Below, in pieces: positions 33,901 to 46,412 of a stretch of DNA of 64,000 nt. This DNA comes from Diphasiastrum complanatum (taxonomy: Eukaryota > Streptophyta > Lycopodiopsida > Lycopodiales > Lycopodiaceae): assembly GCA_029204225.1 (NCBI GenBank), contig CM055109.1:35164496-35228495 (forward strand). The letters are read 5' to 3'. The notes beneath the pieces are model-generated. The model did no database searches and was not told where the DNA came from. It saw only the letters and a list, made by a program, of their open reading frames with translations. Each line of letters opens with the position of its first letter. Positions within the stretch are counted from its first letter, which is position 1. The translations under genes were made by a program, and so were the position numbers.

Positions 33901-35418
33901 ATGGCTGACCTTCATAAAAAGTTTAATGACTTGAAAGTGCAGATCTCTGAAGTTGCAGATAAAAGACCAAAAGCGTCTTCTTCCAACTCAGAAATGTGGT
34001 GTACGAAATGTGGAACTTTTGGACACACTAAGGAAGACTGCACTATTGTGAATGTCAAATACATTGAAGATCTTGTCCAGGAGGTACTTTTTATTTTTCA
34101 AAATGATGCGACTACTAATTATGTCCAGGGTACTACAGCATCAGCCCAGCAGGACAGACCCAAGTTCACACCAAGAAGGCATAATCCTCTTGAATTTTTT
34201 GGACCAGGGAAGTCTCAAACGGTGACTACACCAGCTTCGGGCAACTGCTACAATTGTGGAGAGCCGGAACATTTTTCTCCTGACTGTCCTCAACCGCGAA
34301 AGCCGATTGGTTATGTACCATTATGTTCAAATTGCAGAGAGCCTGGCCACAAGTATCCTGATTGCCCTCAGCCGCAAAAGTCGCGACCCAAATATCAGTA
34401 TGTAGCAACACCAGCTGCTGCAGACATGAAAGCGAAAGCTGCGACTGATGCTGTTGTGCAGAGAATTGATGTTATTGAAGAAAAACTGGCAAAGACATAA
34501 GATCAGTCCTGGCAAGTGACATGGTGAAATTATTCAATCACAACGAGAAGCAAAAGCTCCTCAAAACTTGATCAGAAGTCTTCGACAAAGCGCAAAAAAT
34601 CCTCGAAGAATAAATTCTCTAGCAAAACAACGAACAAATCTATGACTAAGGAAGATCTCAAAGATGACCCTGACTATGACCGCAATGCTGCAAAGTTATT
34701 TGCAAAAGATATCTCGGTAGAAGCAAAGGAAATCATCAACGCTGAACTTCAGACAGCTGCTGCAGAAAAGGTGGTCACTTTCGAGGAAGAGGACGAAGAA
34801 ATCGCGAAGACGAAATTGTCTAGTGTTGTTATCGATAAACCAACCTTGAAATCAAAGACGAAAGAATATGACATCGTGACTGATATTGGATCCCTTCGTC
34901 CGGACATTACTTTTGAACAACTGTTGGCAGATAACACTTATTACAAAAAGCAACTGAAAGGACTTTCTGTGCCCAAAAAGAAGAAAAAAGTTTCTCTACT
35001 AGATGTTGGTGTTTTGTCTATCGATTTAGGTGACCTCGGTGCTCCTGAGATTGATAATACCATTGCAGGATGCCTGATAAAAAAAGTGCCAATTGACTCT
35101 GGTTCCAGTGTAAATATAATAACAAAAGACATAGCTCATGCTCTGGGGCTGACTGACATTCGACCGACACAGCGAAACATCAAGTTAGCCGATTCGACAC
35201 GACGAAAACTTGTTGGAGAACTGAAGGATGTCACTGTCTACATTCAAGCCAAGCCATTCACAATGAATTTCATTGTTATCAAACCAATCAGTTTGTCATC
35301 CTATTATGTGCTTATTGGACGACCTTGGCTTTATCAATCAAACGCAAGTGTATATTGGAAATCTAGAGAGCTGAGATTTCAGACTGGTGAGACCAATAAC
35401 CGAGGTAAGCCAGCATAA
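33901..35418 (+). pseudogene. Gypsy family B zinc knuckles and protease
   Basis: Three CCHC knuckles follow: CTKCGTFGHTKEDC (33997-34038), CYNCGEPEHFSPDC (near 34246) and CSNCREPGHKYPDC (near 34327). After a TAA at 34498 a lysine-rich spacer leads to the protease with an intact DSGSSVNIIT active site (35095) and flap/end NFIVIKPIS and VLIGRPWL. Stops at 34498, about 34531 and 35416 are each one transition from a sense codon. The frame is continuous with pol. Confidence 0.85.
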
Positions 35419-37060
35419 CAAATCATAACCTGGAGTCATGACAATTATGAAGGTGAAATTCCTTTGTCCGACACCAGCTTTACATCAAAAGAATCTTCGT
35501 ATGCCTTGAATATTTTTTCCAATGAATTTGATATTGAAGTGCAGTACTTTGAATATTATGAGAATGTTGATGACGAAGAATTCTTTGATGCCTGCGACGT
35601 TGCAGCGGATGTTTTGTATGAAGAAATTAACGTTGCAGACATGAACTCGAAAGAGTCTAATGATTCGAGTGACGAATCTGAATACGAATTTGGTAACAAG
35701 AACCAGGTTGATGACAAGAAAACATCTGTGGAGTCAACCATGCATGAAATTCATGGCCATACCAAGGCCAGTATGACAAAAGGTATCATTTTACCAGATT
35801 CTACTGAACTGATTGAACTTGCACCTGACAGATTTGTGCATGTTTCGAAGTCACTTGGAGAATCAGAATTAGTGGAATTCACTGAACTATTGAAGGAGTA
35901 CGAAGACGTTTTTGCCTAGTCGCTCGACGATTTGAAGGGTATACCTGCAGATTTCGGAGAGCACCAAATTGATCTTAAGGAAGATGTTGTACCTATTCGA
36001 CAGAGATAGTATCATCTCAATCCTAAGTACTCTCTCATGGTTAAGGATGAACTTAACAAACACCTTAAGGCAGGTATAATCTATCCCGTCTTAAGTAGTG
36101 AATGGGTTTCACCCATTGTTGTCGTCCCAAAGAAGAAGACTGGCAAAATACGAATATGCTAGGATTTTCGCAAACTCAATGTTGTCACAAGGAAGGACCA
36201 TCATCCTCTGCCTTTCACTGATTCCATCCTAGATCAGGTTGCTGGTCAAGAGCATTACAGTTTCTGTGACGGCTTTTCTGGATATAATTAGGTTGGAGTG
36301 CGAAAGGAGGATCGTTCAAAGACCACATTCACTACGGATTGGGGCACTTATGCCTACGACAAAATGCCCTTTGGTCTTTGTAATGCTCTAGCGACTTTTC
36401 AGCGAATTATGATGTTAATCTTCGTTGCCTTCCTGAGAACTTTTCTTGAAATATTTATTGATAATTTCTATGTATACATTGATATAAAGACACACCTGCA
36501 GAAGTTGAAATTAACATTGCAACGGTGTCGAGATACTTGTTTATCTCTTCATCCAGAGAAATATTTTTTTGGTATGAAAGAAGGAATATTGCTCGGACAC
36601 AGAATATCTAACAGAAGAATAGAAGTCGACAAAGATAAAGTCGAGCTTATAAAGAATCTCCAGATACCAACCAATTAAAGTGAACTAAGAGCTTTCTTAG
36701 GACATGTTGGCTATTATAGGAGATTTATTCAAAATCATGCTTCTATTGTTGCCTCTCTTACACATCTACTGAAGAAACAAGTAGAATACTTGTGGACGAA
36801 TGAACAGTAGAAAGCATTCGAAGATCTTAAGCAAAGGTTGATTAATGCTCCTATTCTGAGACCACCCAACTAGGCTATTTTATTTCACTATCATGTGGAT
36901 GTTTCTATATTTGCTCTTGGCGTCTGTCTAAGCCAGAAGGACGACCAGAAGAAGGATCATCCCATCTACTATGCGAGTCGACAACTCAGTGCATCAGAGA
37001 AGAATTATTCGGCTACAGAAAGGAAAGTACTTGGCATGATTTTCACTGTTAAAAAATTTT
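35419..37060 (+). pseudogene. Gypsy family B reverse transcriptase
   Basis: An acidic linker (FDACDVAADVLYEEI) leads into RT: FGEHQIDLKEDVVPIRQR, SPIVVVPKKKTGKIRIC, DFRKLNVVTRKDHHPLPF, PFGLCNALATFQR. The catalytic motif reads FIDN at 36454-36465 where F/Y-x-DD is expected, so the second Asp is lost. The thumb (ELRAFLGHVGYYRRFI) and RNase H start (ALGVCLSQ, YSATERKVLGMI) follow. Stops at 35917, about 36010, 36163, 36289, 36676, 36808, 36871 and 37060 interrupt one unchanged phase. Confidence 0.85.
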
Positions 37061-37062
37061 GA

Positions 37063-38568
37063 CATTATTTGCTGGGATATGCATTTATTTTTCATGTGGA
37101 TCATTATGCTCTTAAGTACCTTGTAAATAAACCAGATCTATCAGGACGAATTGCTCGATGGGTTCTACTTCTGCAAGAATTTACTTATCAAGTAGAGCTT
37201 TGTCAAGGAAAATATCATACGGATGCTGATTATCTATTGCGACTCAGCACCGGAAAAATTGAAGACCCTATCAATGATGATTTTCCAGACGAACATTTAT
37301 TCGAGATTTTATCTACAAATTCGTTATATTCTGATATTATTATTTATCTTAAGAATCAGATATATCCGGATGGTTACGATTTGGAGCAAAAGACAGTTTT
37401 TCAATATAAAATAGCACCTTATACAATTATTAACAATGTTCTGTACAAGCTTGGTGCTGACCATCAACTACGAAGATGTCTCAAAACTGAAGACATTAAA
37501 AAGGTCGTTAGAGCCTTACACTTAGAAGATGCGGCTGGACATTTTGCATTGAAGAATACAGTTAATAAGATATTGACTACCAAGTATTGGTGGCCAACAA
37601 TGTTCAAGGATGTATCAAATTTTATTCGTTCATGTGATCCATGCCAGAGATCTGGTAAGCCTACAAAAGCAATGAATTGGCCATTGACACCAATCTTGCC
37701 TCTTGCACCATTCGAGAAGTGGGGAATTGACTTTGTCAGTCCAATCAAACCTGTTATCCAACATACGAAATATTGTTATATTCTATTTGCCACGGATTAT
37801 GATACAAAGAACGTTGAAGCAAAGGCGACGAAACGAAACGATGCGAAAATTGTCGCGACGTTCTTATTCAAAAGTATAATCACAAGATATGGTTGTCCAC
37901 TTGAACTAGTAAGTGACCGAGGAACACATTTTCTAAATGATACGATACGATTGCTGACAACCTATTTTTAGATCAAACACAGAAAAATTACACCGTATAA
38001 TCCAAAAGCAAACGGGTCGACAGAAAGAGCTAATGGAATCTTATATAAGATCCAGATTAAAATTACTATTGCACATGCAACGGATTGGGATCAGAAACTA
38101 CCATCAGTTCTCTGGGCTTATCACAACACAGAGAAAATCACGACGAAACAGACACCATATTTCCTTACATATGGTATGCATCCTATCTTGCCAATTGAAT
38201 TCGAGATGAAAACCTTTCATATTCAAGCTCAACGAACATATGCATGATTAATAAACAAAAGGTTGACTAATATTGAAGAACTAGCTGAAGCTCGAGAGAC
38301 TTCACAAAAACTAATGGAGGAAATCCAGAAACAAAGAAAGAAGAAATATGACAGTCATATAAAAAAAAGTGATCTTAAAGCTGATGATTATGTGCTGATA
38401 TATGACAGTCGCCATCAAAAGTTCCCTAGAAAACTCCATATGCGATGGCTTGGACCGTATAAAGTCATAGAGGTGTTTGACAATGGTTCTGTGCAACTTC
38501 AATCACTTGAAAGTGAACTATTATTGACACGTATTAACGGGTCTAGACTGAAGAAATACTACCTTTGA
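37063..38568 (+). pseudogene. Gypsy family B RNase H end and integrase
   Basis: RNase H ends with VDHYALKYLVNK and KYHTDADYLLRLS. Integrase has the zinc finger (H-x-H form in LHLEDAAGHF, CDPCQRSG) and the catalytic core (WGIDFVSP, ATDYDTKNVEAK, VSDRGTHFLND, Glu in PKANGSTERANG), then WAYHNTEKITTKQTP, YGMHPILP and a C-terminal domain ending NGSRLKKYYL. No chromodomain. TAG at 37969 and TGA near 38246 are the only breaks. It is the best preserved integrase in the window. Confidence 0.85.
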
Positions 38569-39391
38569 CCAGAAATTTTTTTATTCTTATTATTTTCTAG
38601 TATTTTTCTGAAAATAATCGCGAATTTTCTTTTATCTTGTCTAAAAAAAATTTCGCGACATTTCTTTCTTTCTTTTTCTTTTCTTTTTTTTTCTAGAAAT
38701 TTTCGAGAAATTTTTTTTTGACTTCTCTCAATCTTTCAAATATCATTTTAAAAGTATTTTCGAAAATTTTTCGAGATTTTTTTATTTTTTTTTCGCGACA
38801 CTAAAATTGTTAATCAAATTTTCGTAAATCGTTTTCGAGAATTTTTCTAGCATTCTCTCCAGTTTTTCGAAAATTTTTCTAGTATGTTGCTAGACTTTTC
38901 GAGAAATTTTCGTGAGTTTCTGTACAGTTTTTTTTTAAGATCCTTCGAGAAATTTTCGCGAAACTTTCTAGAATCTTTCTAGCATATTTTCGAGAATCTC
39001 TCGACCTACTTTTTGTATCCCTCCATTAAAGATGATGGGCACACGATCATCATTATTCACACGTGTGTACGCTCACTGATATTGTTTTTTCTTAATTTAT
39101 TTATTTTTCTTTTTACAAACGGTCTTTCTTCATTAAAGATCGATCTGGCAAATTATAGTTTCAAACATTGAGCCATGCACGTCCTCCATAAATGGAAGCG
39201 ACAGATGTCAAGTCACCATGCCACGTCATCATCCCGTCCACACCGCTACTGCTTATCAAAGTTATTTTTCATTTTTCCTCTTTACACTTTCTACTTACGA
39301 AGTTTATGCTTTCCTGCGCTCACTCTTTGCGATCAAAACACCTTTTTGTGAACTATTGCGATCTACGAAGCTATCGTTAAACAATCAAACA
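38569..39391 (+). other. T-rich spacer with repeated TTTCGAGAA motifs, then leader
   Basis: Between integrase and the downstream ORF, 38600-39000 is made of T runs and many copies of TTTTCGAGAAATTTT-like words, several of them self-complementary around TCGA. 39010-39391 is more complex and contains ACACGTGTG (39060), CCACGTCATC and an AACAATGGC start context. It may hold a splice acceptor or internal promoter for the downstream ORF, but neither is shown. Confidence 0.5.
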
Positions 39392-41600
39392 ATGGCTTTC
39401 ACATCAGGTTCAAGTTCTAATATCATTTGGAAAGTACGCACAGGAATTTGCCTGGCATCCATCCAGTCCTTTTTGGATCGATGCAGGTTGGGTGATTTGA
39501 AAGTGGACCCCTCTATCATCCTCTCTGAAGTCAGTACTGAATTCGTGAACTCCATCCATTCAATTTTGGAGGTGGATTTCAAAGTTCACGTACGAGGCCA
39601 ATTATTCACTATCACTGAAAACCTGTTCTGCACAGCTCTCGTAATACCTCTGGATGGGAAGCTGCTTTCAACTATCAGAGATTCGGTGGATGAAGCTGCC
39701 CACTTTTTAAGCAAATGTTTCATACCTACTAAGGGGTACAAAATCTCTATGATCCGAGATACAACATTCAAGTTGTTTTGTAAATATACAAACCAAGCAA
39801 TCTTTTTGACGGATGCGGATGCTACCATTTGAGTTCAAACTTTTGGGTATATATATTAGATGCTCTTGCGGGTAATCCATTGTGCTTCGGCGTTATCACA
39901 TACAAAGCCTTTTTCGGCTGGATTAAGCACCAAAAGTTTTCTGGAGTTGGAGCCCATGTATCTTGACTCTGCGCTCATTTTGACATATTGAACGATCAAC
40001 AAAAAATCATGCTGACAGGAAGATTGTTGGTTCCCAAGCCAATAGATCTTTCCAGCATCCTTTCTGTACCTATTCTGGTTCCAGTCGATGCTGCACCAGC
40101 AGTCAAAGTAGCAGCCACCACTGCTATGGAGAGTGAAGCTGTGGCAATGGACACCGATGGAGCTGCTGCTGCTGTGGATTTTTCAAAGCCAGCATTTGCT
40201 TCCACATCTCAGAAGCAGCCGAGCGCATCCACCTCTGAGGATGACGCAACCCAGTCAGATATATCAAACAAGGAACGCATAGTTGCTGAAGGCGACACTG
40301 GGGCACATGTGATAGATGACGAAGAACCAGCCCCAATGGTTTCGATCCATGACTGAGAAAGCCAAGGACCTTGTGGCTGAAATATATGAGTTCGACAAGT
40401 ACCACCGTCAACTCACAATGCAGCTTATCACCTCAGAGTATAAATCACTTGACTCTCTGAAGGAGTCCTTTGAGAAGATCGATTCGCTCGAATCAGACAA
40501 CACGAAGCTGATCGAACAACATCGTTCCCTCGAAACACAGCTTCAGACTTTAATAAAGGAAGCTGATTCTTTGAAGCAGACCAATAAGGTGATTCAGGCC
40601 AAGTCTGACAATTTTCATACTTAAAACGATTCTTTGAAGCAGCAACTTTTGGCTGCAAATCAACATAATGTCGCGCTCCAAAAACATCTACAGGAGGAGC
40701 GAATGACAAGATTAAAGGCAGAAGCTGCTTTGTCCCTGAGCACCACCGCAGGGTCAATCACTGTCGATCTCACGAAGCTGAACCAGCTCCAAGGCCAGAT
40801 GCTCGATAGTTTTTGAATCGAGTTCTTACAACCGTTCGAGGATGCAAAGGTTCTTGTAGAGGAAGAGTTGGCAGAGCTGAAGGAGCTCTCCAATGATGCC
40901 ACCCCATCTTGCAGTGGGCCCGATGCAAACAATGACTATCTGTAGGCCCTACTGCGAATTGATGGACTTACACAGCAACTCCAAGTTGTGCTTGCCTGCA
41001 CCGGAGCCTCAGACCATCCAGAATTCTTGGAGGCTATTGCAAAGATTGACCAGTTCGAACAGGAGCTGTGAAACTAAAAGCAACAAATGGAAGATCAGAA
41101 GCTGGTTGCTGAGTTGCAAACTTAGGATTTGGCAACTACATCTATTCAGCCAAAGCGAATGCGGCGAAATCAGTCGAAGGTATGTGCTGATAGATTCCGT
41201 GCATTTGTTGATCGCTTCTGGAAATGGTGTCCACATGTTTTTAATATTGAGTTGCAGATTACATGATGCTACCAGACGCAGTAGACATCGCCTTCGACGA
41301 CTAGAAGCGACTGTGGGAGAAGGACGACTTTCTCTGGTTATGGGCCTAGCTCACTATCGAGCAGAAAGGATGTCTCTGTTGGGGCATAATCCAGGGTAAA
41401 TTTCAGGTCGTACCTTTCGGATCTGCAGAGTTATACATGTAAGCTCTCGAATATATCTGTATCAAAGAACTTCAATTTTTGCGAAATGAAGATCATAAGC
41501 GACATTTTTGGAAGCGAAAGTGGCAGCTTCAGCTGTACAAACCACAAGCGGTTGTAGATTTAGGCGCATTCGACGATGCAGGTCTACTAATAAATATCAA
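39392..41600 (+). pseudogene. Gypsy family B additional 3' ORF (coiled-coil protein)
   Basis: A third gene lies downstream of pol in the same orientation. It starts MAFTSGSSSN in an ideal context and has an N-terminal globular part whose EVDFKVHVRGQLFTITENLF segment recalls the plant-transposon domain found with Athila-type elements. The next block is NFWVYILDALAGNPL and AFFGWIKHQKF. An alanine/serine-rich hinge follows, then a long coiled coil (DSLKESFEKIDSLESDNTKL, heptads to about 41180). Stops at 39830, about 39960, 40620, 40814 and 40942 and shifts near 39833 and 40330 break it. A possible short intron (GTATGT at 41180, TTGCAG at about 41263) precedes a conserved-looking tail. No envelope features (signal peptide, membrane span) are seen. 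Confidence 0.65.
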
Positions 41601-41806
41601 TATGGCTTATCCGGAATTATTCAGTCTATATGTGGATTGAAATTTCCAGAATTCACACGTGTGGAGAATGTCCACAAGAGTGACTAATCTTAATTAAGCT
41701 TTGTGATTGGCACTATAACTTGATTCTAGATTGATCAACAAAATCTAGTTCTGAAGAAATGGCTAATCCACAATCTAGCATGCTAATCAACATAATATAA
41801 TAGCAA
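41601..41806. other. Junction between gypsy family B and the copia D element
   Basis: About 200 bp with an EcoRI-like ATTCACACGTGTGG word that resembles the copia leader at 46985, but no clear boundary. The gypsy 3' LTR and polypurine tract are not present, so the copia insertion or a deletion removed them. Confidence 0.4.
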
Positions 41807-42434
41807 TGATCAAAGAATGAAAAAATACAAGATTTCAATGTATGAGCATTAGCCTCAACACGAGTTAGAGAGAGAGAGAGAGAGAGCTAGAGAGATAACA
41901 AGCAATATTTGTTTAGATTCAAAATGACATGAGATAGCTACAAAACTTTGGTTCTTCATTATCAATTGTGTGGAGAGCTACACATATTTATGGAGATTGA
42001 GGTAGCTCGAGGTAGAACCATATCTATCCATTCCAAAATGACATCTAAAGTGACATCTAGAGTCTATGTGACATTTGTCACTTGTCAAGCATGAAATTCT
42101 ACCAACTTTTTACAAGTGTACTAGTTCTAACTAGAAATGTCCAAATCATCATGCACGTGTCCAATAAACTTTGTGCATGCCTTTCATGTCACTATGGATC
42201 ACTTACAATTAATGCATGTGAGTTGCCACGAGTTTCTACAAGCATAATCATGCTAATTCTATGTCTACAAACTATATGCAAGTTGCATTTATCAAACTAG
42301 ACAATACATAACCATGTAGCTCGAGTTCTATGTAGGCCAAACTTGGCATTTTGCATTAATGAGCTACATACTTGCATGGTACAACATTTGTAGCAAGCCA
42401 AGAAATCAATATGGATTGTTTTTCAATGTTAACA
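41807..42434 (-). repeat. Copia D 3' LTR (628 bp)
   Basis: Matches 47055-47693 closely from TGATCAAAGAATG to TTAACA. It contains a GA microsatellite (41866-41887) longer than in the partner. In minus orientation it starts TGTTAACATTG. Flanks do not show a matching 5 bp duplication (AGCAA versus AAAAA). Confidence 0.85.
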
Positions 42435-44700
42435 CTCATCCTAAAAATGATCTATATTGATTTGAACATGGATCTTGGTATAACTCCAAGGTTGGCTCTA
42501 TGCTTGTTGAAGAAACTTTTGCTCAAAGGTTTGGTGAGCATATCTGCAATGCAGGATGATGTGTCGATGTGTTCCAATTTGATTTCACCTCCAATGAGCT
42601 TCTCTCTCACGAAGTGATGTGCAACTTCGATATGTTTGCTCCTTGCATGGAATATTGGGTTGTTGGCAAGGGCTTGAGCTGAAATGCTGTCACACATGAT
42701 CATAGGTATATTTTCTTCCATAATTATCTTTAGCTCCACTAGTAACCTCTTGATCCAAAGTACTTCCTTTGTTGTTGTAGTGAGCGCCTTGTACTCAGCT
42801 TCACATGATGAGAGTGATACAGTATCTTGCTTTTTGGAAAGCCAAGATATCAAGTTTCTTCCAAGATATATGACATTAGCACTTGTAGATTTCCAATCTG
42901 CTCTATCACTTGCAAAATCCGAGTCAGAATAACCAATAATAGAAAGATCTTCACTTTTATATAATAAACCAAAATCAAAAGTTGAAGATATATATCTAAG
43001 CACTCTCTTGGCCTTTTTCCAATGATAAATTGAAGGATTTTGCATAGCCTGGCTCAACTTATGAACACTAAAGCTTATGTTAGGTCTAGTTATTGTGAGC
43101 CAAATTAAGAAGCCTATAAGACTTCTAAAAAGTGTGATGTCCTCAAAGGATCTTTCATCACCATTGTTAGAGTCCTTTACATTTTGTTCCATAGGTGTTT
43201 CTATACTCTTACAATTCAACATATTGAACTTTTTTAACATTGAAAGAGCATACTTAGATTGACATATGAAAGCTTTATCTTTAATAAAGTCAATCTCTAA
43301 TCCTAGAATATAGTGTATTTTTTCAAGATCTTGCATGTTGAACTCTTTTCCAAGTGCAATCTTGGTTTTCTCAACTAACTTGATACAACTTCCTGTCAGA
43401 ATGATATCATCAACATAAATAAAAGGGATGACAATATCTTTATCAAAAAACTTGACATAGTTAGTAAGATTAAATCCTAGTGACTCAAGAAAGGTGTTAA
43501 GCCGAGAATACCATGACCTTGGGGCTTGTTTTAATCCATATAAACTTTTGAAGAGCAAGCAAACTTTTTCCTCATCATGGATGAACCCAATAGGTTGATC
43601 CATATAGATCTCTTCTTCTAGATAGCCATTTAGAAATGCACTAGAAACATCTAGTTGAAGAATTTGCCAATTGAAAAAACAAGCAAGAGAAATTATGATT
43701 CTAATTGACACCATCTTTGCAACTGGGACAAACGTCTCCTCATAATCAAGTCCATATACTTGAGCAAATCCTTTAGCACAAAGCCTAGCCTTGTACTTGT
43801 TGATTGTGCCATCTTGATTATACTTGACTCGAAAAACCCATTTGCAACCAATGGTATGCTTGTTGGATGGAAGATCCACAAGTTCCCATGTATTATTGGC
43901 CATCAAAGCATCATATTCTTCTTTCATGGCAAGGTACCATTCCTTTGAGTTGATAGCATCATATACATCCTTCGGCTCCTCATGAGAAATAAAATAGGCA
44001 CAATTAGTGGAGTTAATTTCCACTTGCTTTCCTCTATCTTCGTAGGTAAGCCTTCTAGGCTCGGATCTTTCTCTTTGAGATCTCCTTGGTGAAAAAATTC
44101 GAGGTGACTCCTCCTCAAATCTCGGCCCCATCTCTCCATGATGATCTTCAAGGGTGATGATTGGAGTATCTTTGTGAGAATCTTTGAACTCGTCCTTCTC
44201 AAGAATGTACTTTTGATCTTCATGGAATATCACATCTCTACTCTCAATTGTACTTGAGGTAGAGAGAACATAGATCATGTAAGCTTTCTTGTTGGATGCA
44301 TATCCAACCATGATCCCTTTAATAGAATTAGGATCATCTCTTTTCCTTGTTTCCAAGGGCATATTAACAAAGCAAGTACAGCCAAAAACTCTAAGGTGAT
44401 CTACCTTAGGTTTTTTCTGAAACAAGACTTCAAAAGGTGATTTTCCAACAAGAGCATTGTGAGGTAATCTATTGCACAAATAGTTTGCACAATTTATAGC
44501 TTCACCCCAGTATTCAATAGGCAAAGAAGCTGCTACTCGTATTGCTTTAGCACACTCACATAAAGATCTGTTTTTCCTCTCAGCTACTCCATTTTGAGAT
44601 GGAGAATAGGCACAAGAAAATTCTCTCTTTATTCCTTCACCTTCACAATAATTATGAAACTTGTTGGAGATATATTCACCTCCTCCATCACATCTTAAAG
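42435..44700 (-). pseudogene. Copia D integrase C-terminus, reverse transcriptase and RNase H
   Basis: A 690-codon minus frame (44524-42452) holds the integrase end (PIEYWGEAINCANYLCNRLP, VFGCTCFVNMP), linker, RT (WVFRVKYNQDGT, NKYKARLCAKGFAQ, active site YVDD at 43406-43417) and RNase H (YSDSDFASDRADWKS, SSCEAEYKALT, MCDSISAQALANNP, HIEVAHHFVREK), ending TKPLSKSFFNKHRANLGV. All catalytic motifs look intact. The upstream part 44525-44700 continues integrase (RCDGGGEYISNKF, SPSQNGVAERKNRSLCE) but is separated by a TAG near 44722 and a frameshift near 44780. Confidence 0.9.
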
Positions 44701-46412
44701 CTTTAACTTTGCAAGAAAACTATTTTTCTACATAAGCTTTGAAGATAAGGAAGTGATAAAAAACCATAGCCTTTGGAAAGTAGATACAACCAAGTGTATC
44801 TAGTAAAGTCATCAATAAAGGTGACAAAACATGTTGCACCACCAATACTTTTAGAAGAGAAAAAATGTACATCTGAATGTATGAGTTCTAATGGACAAGT
44901 AGTCTTTATAAAAGACTTCTGATATGGCTTTCTGTGTGACTTTGCAATGGCACAAGCCTCACAAGGCTTGAAATTTTTAGAAAGAGATTTTGGAAGACCA
45001 ATAGCCTTCTCTTTCTTAACCATAGAAGACATAGATGTAAAGTTAGGATGTACCAACCTTCTATGCCACAGCTCCTCCTTAGATAACAAAACAACTTCAC
45101 AAAGGTTTGCATTCTCATTAGAATTCAACTTAAAAATTCCACCACATCTAGTTCCATCAGCAAGGATCTCGTCTTTTCTCTTGATAAAACAAGTATTGGA
45201 GTTGAACTTTACATCACAACCATTATCAGGCAACTTTCCCACACTAATTAAGTTTTTTGTAAGTTTTGGAATGAAAAGAACATTAGAAAATGCAAGAACT
45301 TTTGAAGAAGCAAGTTTCAATGGAATGTTGCCAATTCCTTCTATTGGACACTCATGATCATTAGCTGTGTAAATAGATCTCTTGAGTCCTTTGAAAGGTA
45401 AGATTGAGTCAAATGACTCCTTTGAACAGCACATATGTGAAGAGGCTCCATTGTCTATGTACCAAGCTCCATCTTTCTTGAAAGGTGATGAAGAAAAACT
45501 GGACACCATAAGTGATCCTTCTCCATCACTTGCAACAGAATCTTCTTCAATCTCTTTGGAGAGATTAGCTTGCTTGAGTTGGTTTTTCTTCTTAAAGCAA
45601 TTAGAGGCATAGTGCCCTTTTTTGCCACAGAAGAAGCACTTCACTTTCTTCTTCTTGGTTTTTGAGTTAGAGGGATGAGATGTATCATCCTCTTCACCAT
45701 CTCGATCTCGATCTTTGGCTTTGTCTTTGTTGTATGCTTGAGAGAATTGGTTCTTACTCCTCCTTTTTTGCTTGCCTTTGACAAAGAGGGCTTTGTCACT
45801 TCCACCATGTTCAAGTTTGTTCATCCTGGAGAGTTTATAGCTTTGTCTAGATTCTTCAGAAATAAGAATTCCTTTGAGAGTTTCTAGATTAGGTAACTCC
45901 TCCTTAATAGCAAAAGACTGAACAAGATTATCATAGTCATCTCTCAAGCCATTCAGTATGACTTGAACTAGCTCAACTTGGTTAATGGTAACACCAACAC
46001 AGGAAAGCTCTCTATGTAAATCTTTAACTCTCAGAACATAGTTAGATGCACTCTCTTCACTTCTTTGGAAACTTTGGAAAATCTGATTCCTAAGAGTGAG
46101 TATTCTAGAAATATTCTTTGCTTCATAGATGGTCTTTAGTGCATCCCAAGCTTCTTTGGCTGTAGTGCAAGATCCTATCTCTCTCAAAATTTCACTAGAT
46201 ACATTCATCTTAATGAAATGTAGAGCCATTCTAGCTCTCTTCTTATATTTAGCAATTTCAACCTGTGCTTGAGGCTCCTCCTCAACACCAAGCACAATAT
46301 CCATAACATCCTGGAGAGTCAAAACAGACTCCATTCTTAACTTCCAAATTGATTAATTAGAAGTGTTTAGTCTTTCACTAGCTTCTAGAAGATATCCTCC
46401 CTGAGATGCCAT
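44701..46412 (-). pseudogene. Copia D gag, protease and integrase N-terminus
   Basis: Gag starts at 46412 (MASQGGYLLEASERL), has a TAA about 20 codons in, then runs 543 codons: UBN2-type gag (EAWDALKTIYEAKN, LRNQIFQSFQRSEES), a CCHC knuckle (CFFCGKKGHYASNC), protease WYIDNGASSHMCC with DNGA where DSGA is usual, GAG-pre-integrase (LWHRRLVHPNFTSM) and integrase zinc finger/core (CEACAIAKSHRKPYQ, TFIDDFTRYTW). A frameshift near 44780 ends it. The rest of the polyprotein is at 42452-44524, so only two or three lesions separate this copy from an open polyprotein. Confidence 0.9.

Noticed and set aside
39392-41600. Envelope glycoprotein gene
   Set aside because: No signal peptide, furin-like site or membrane span; coiled coil only.
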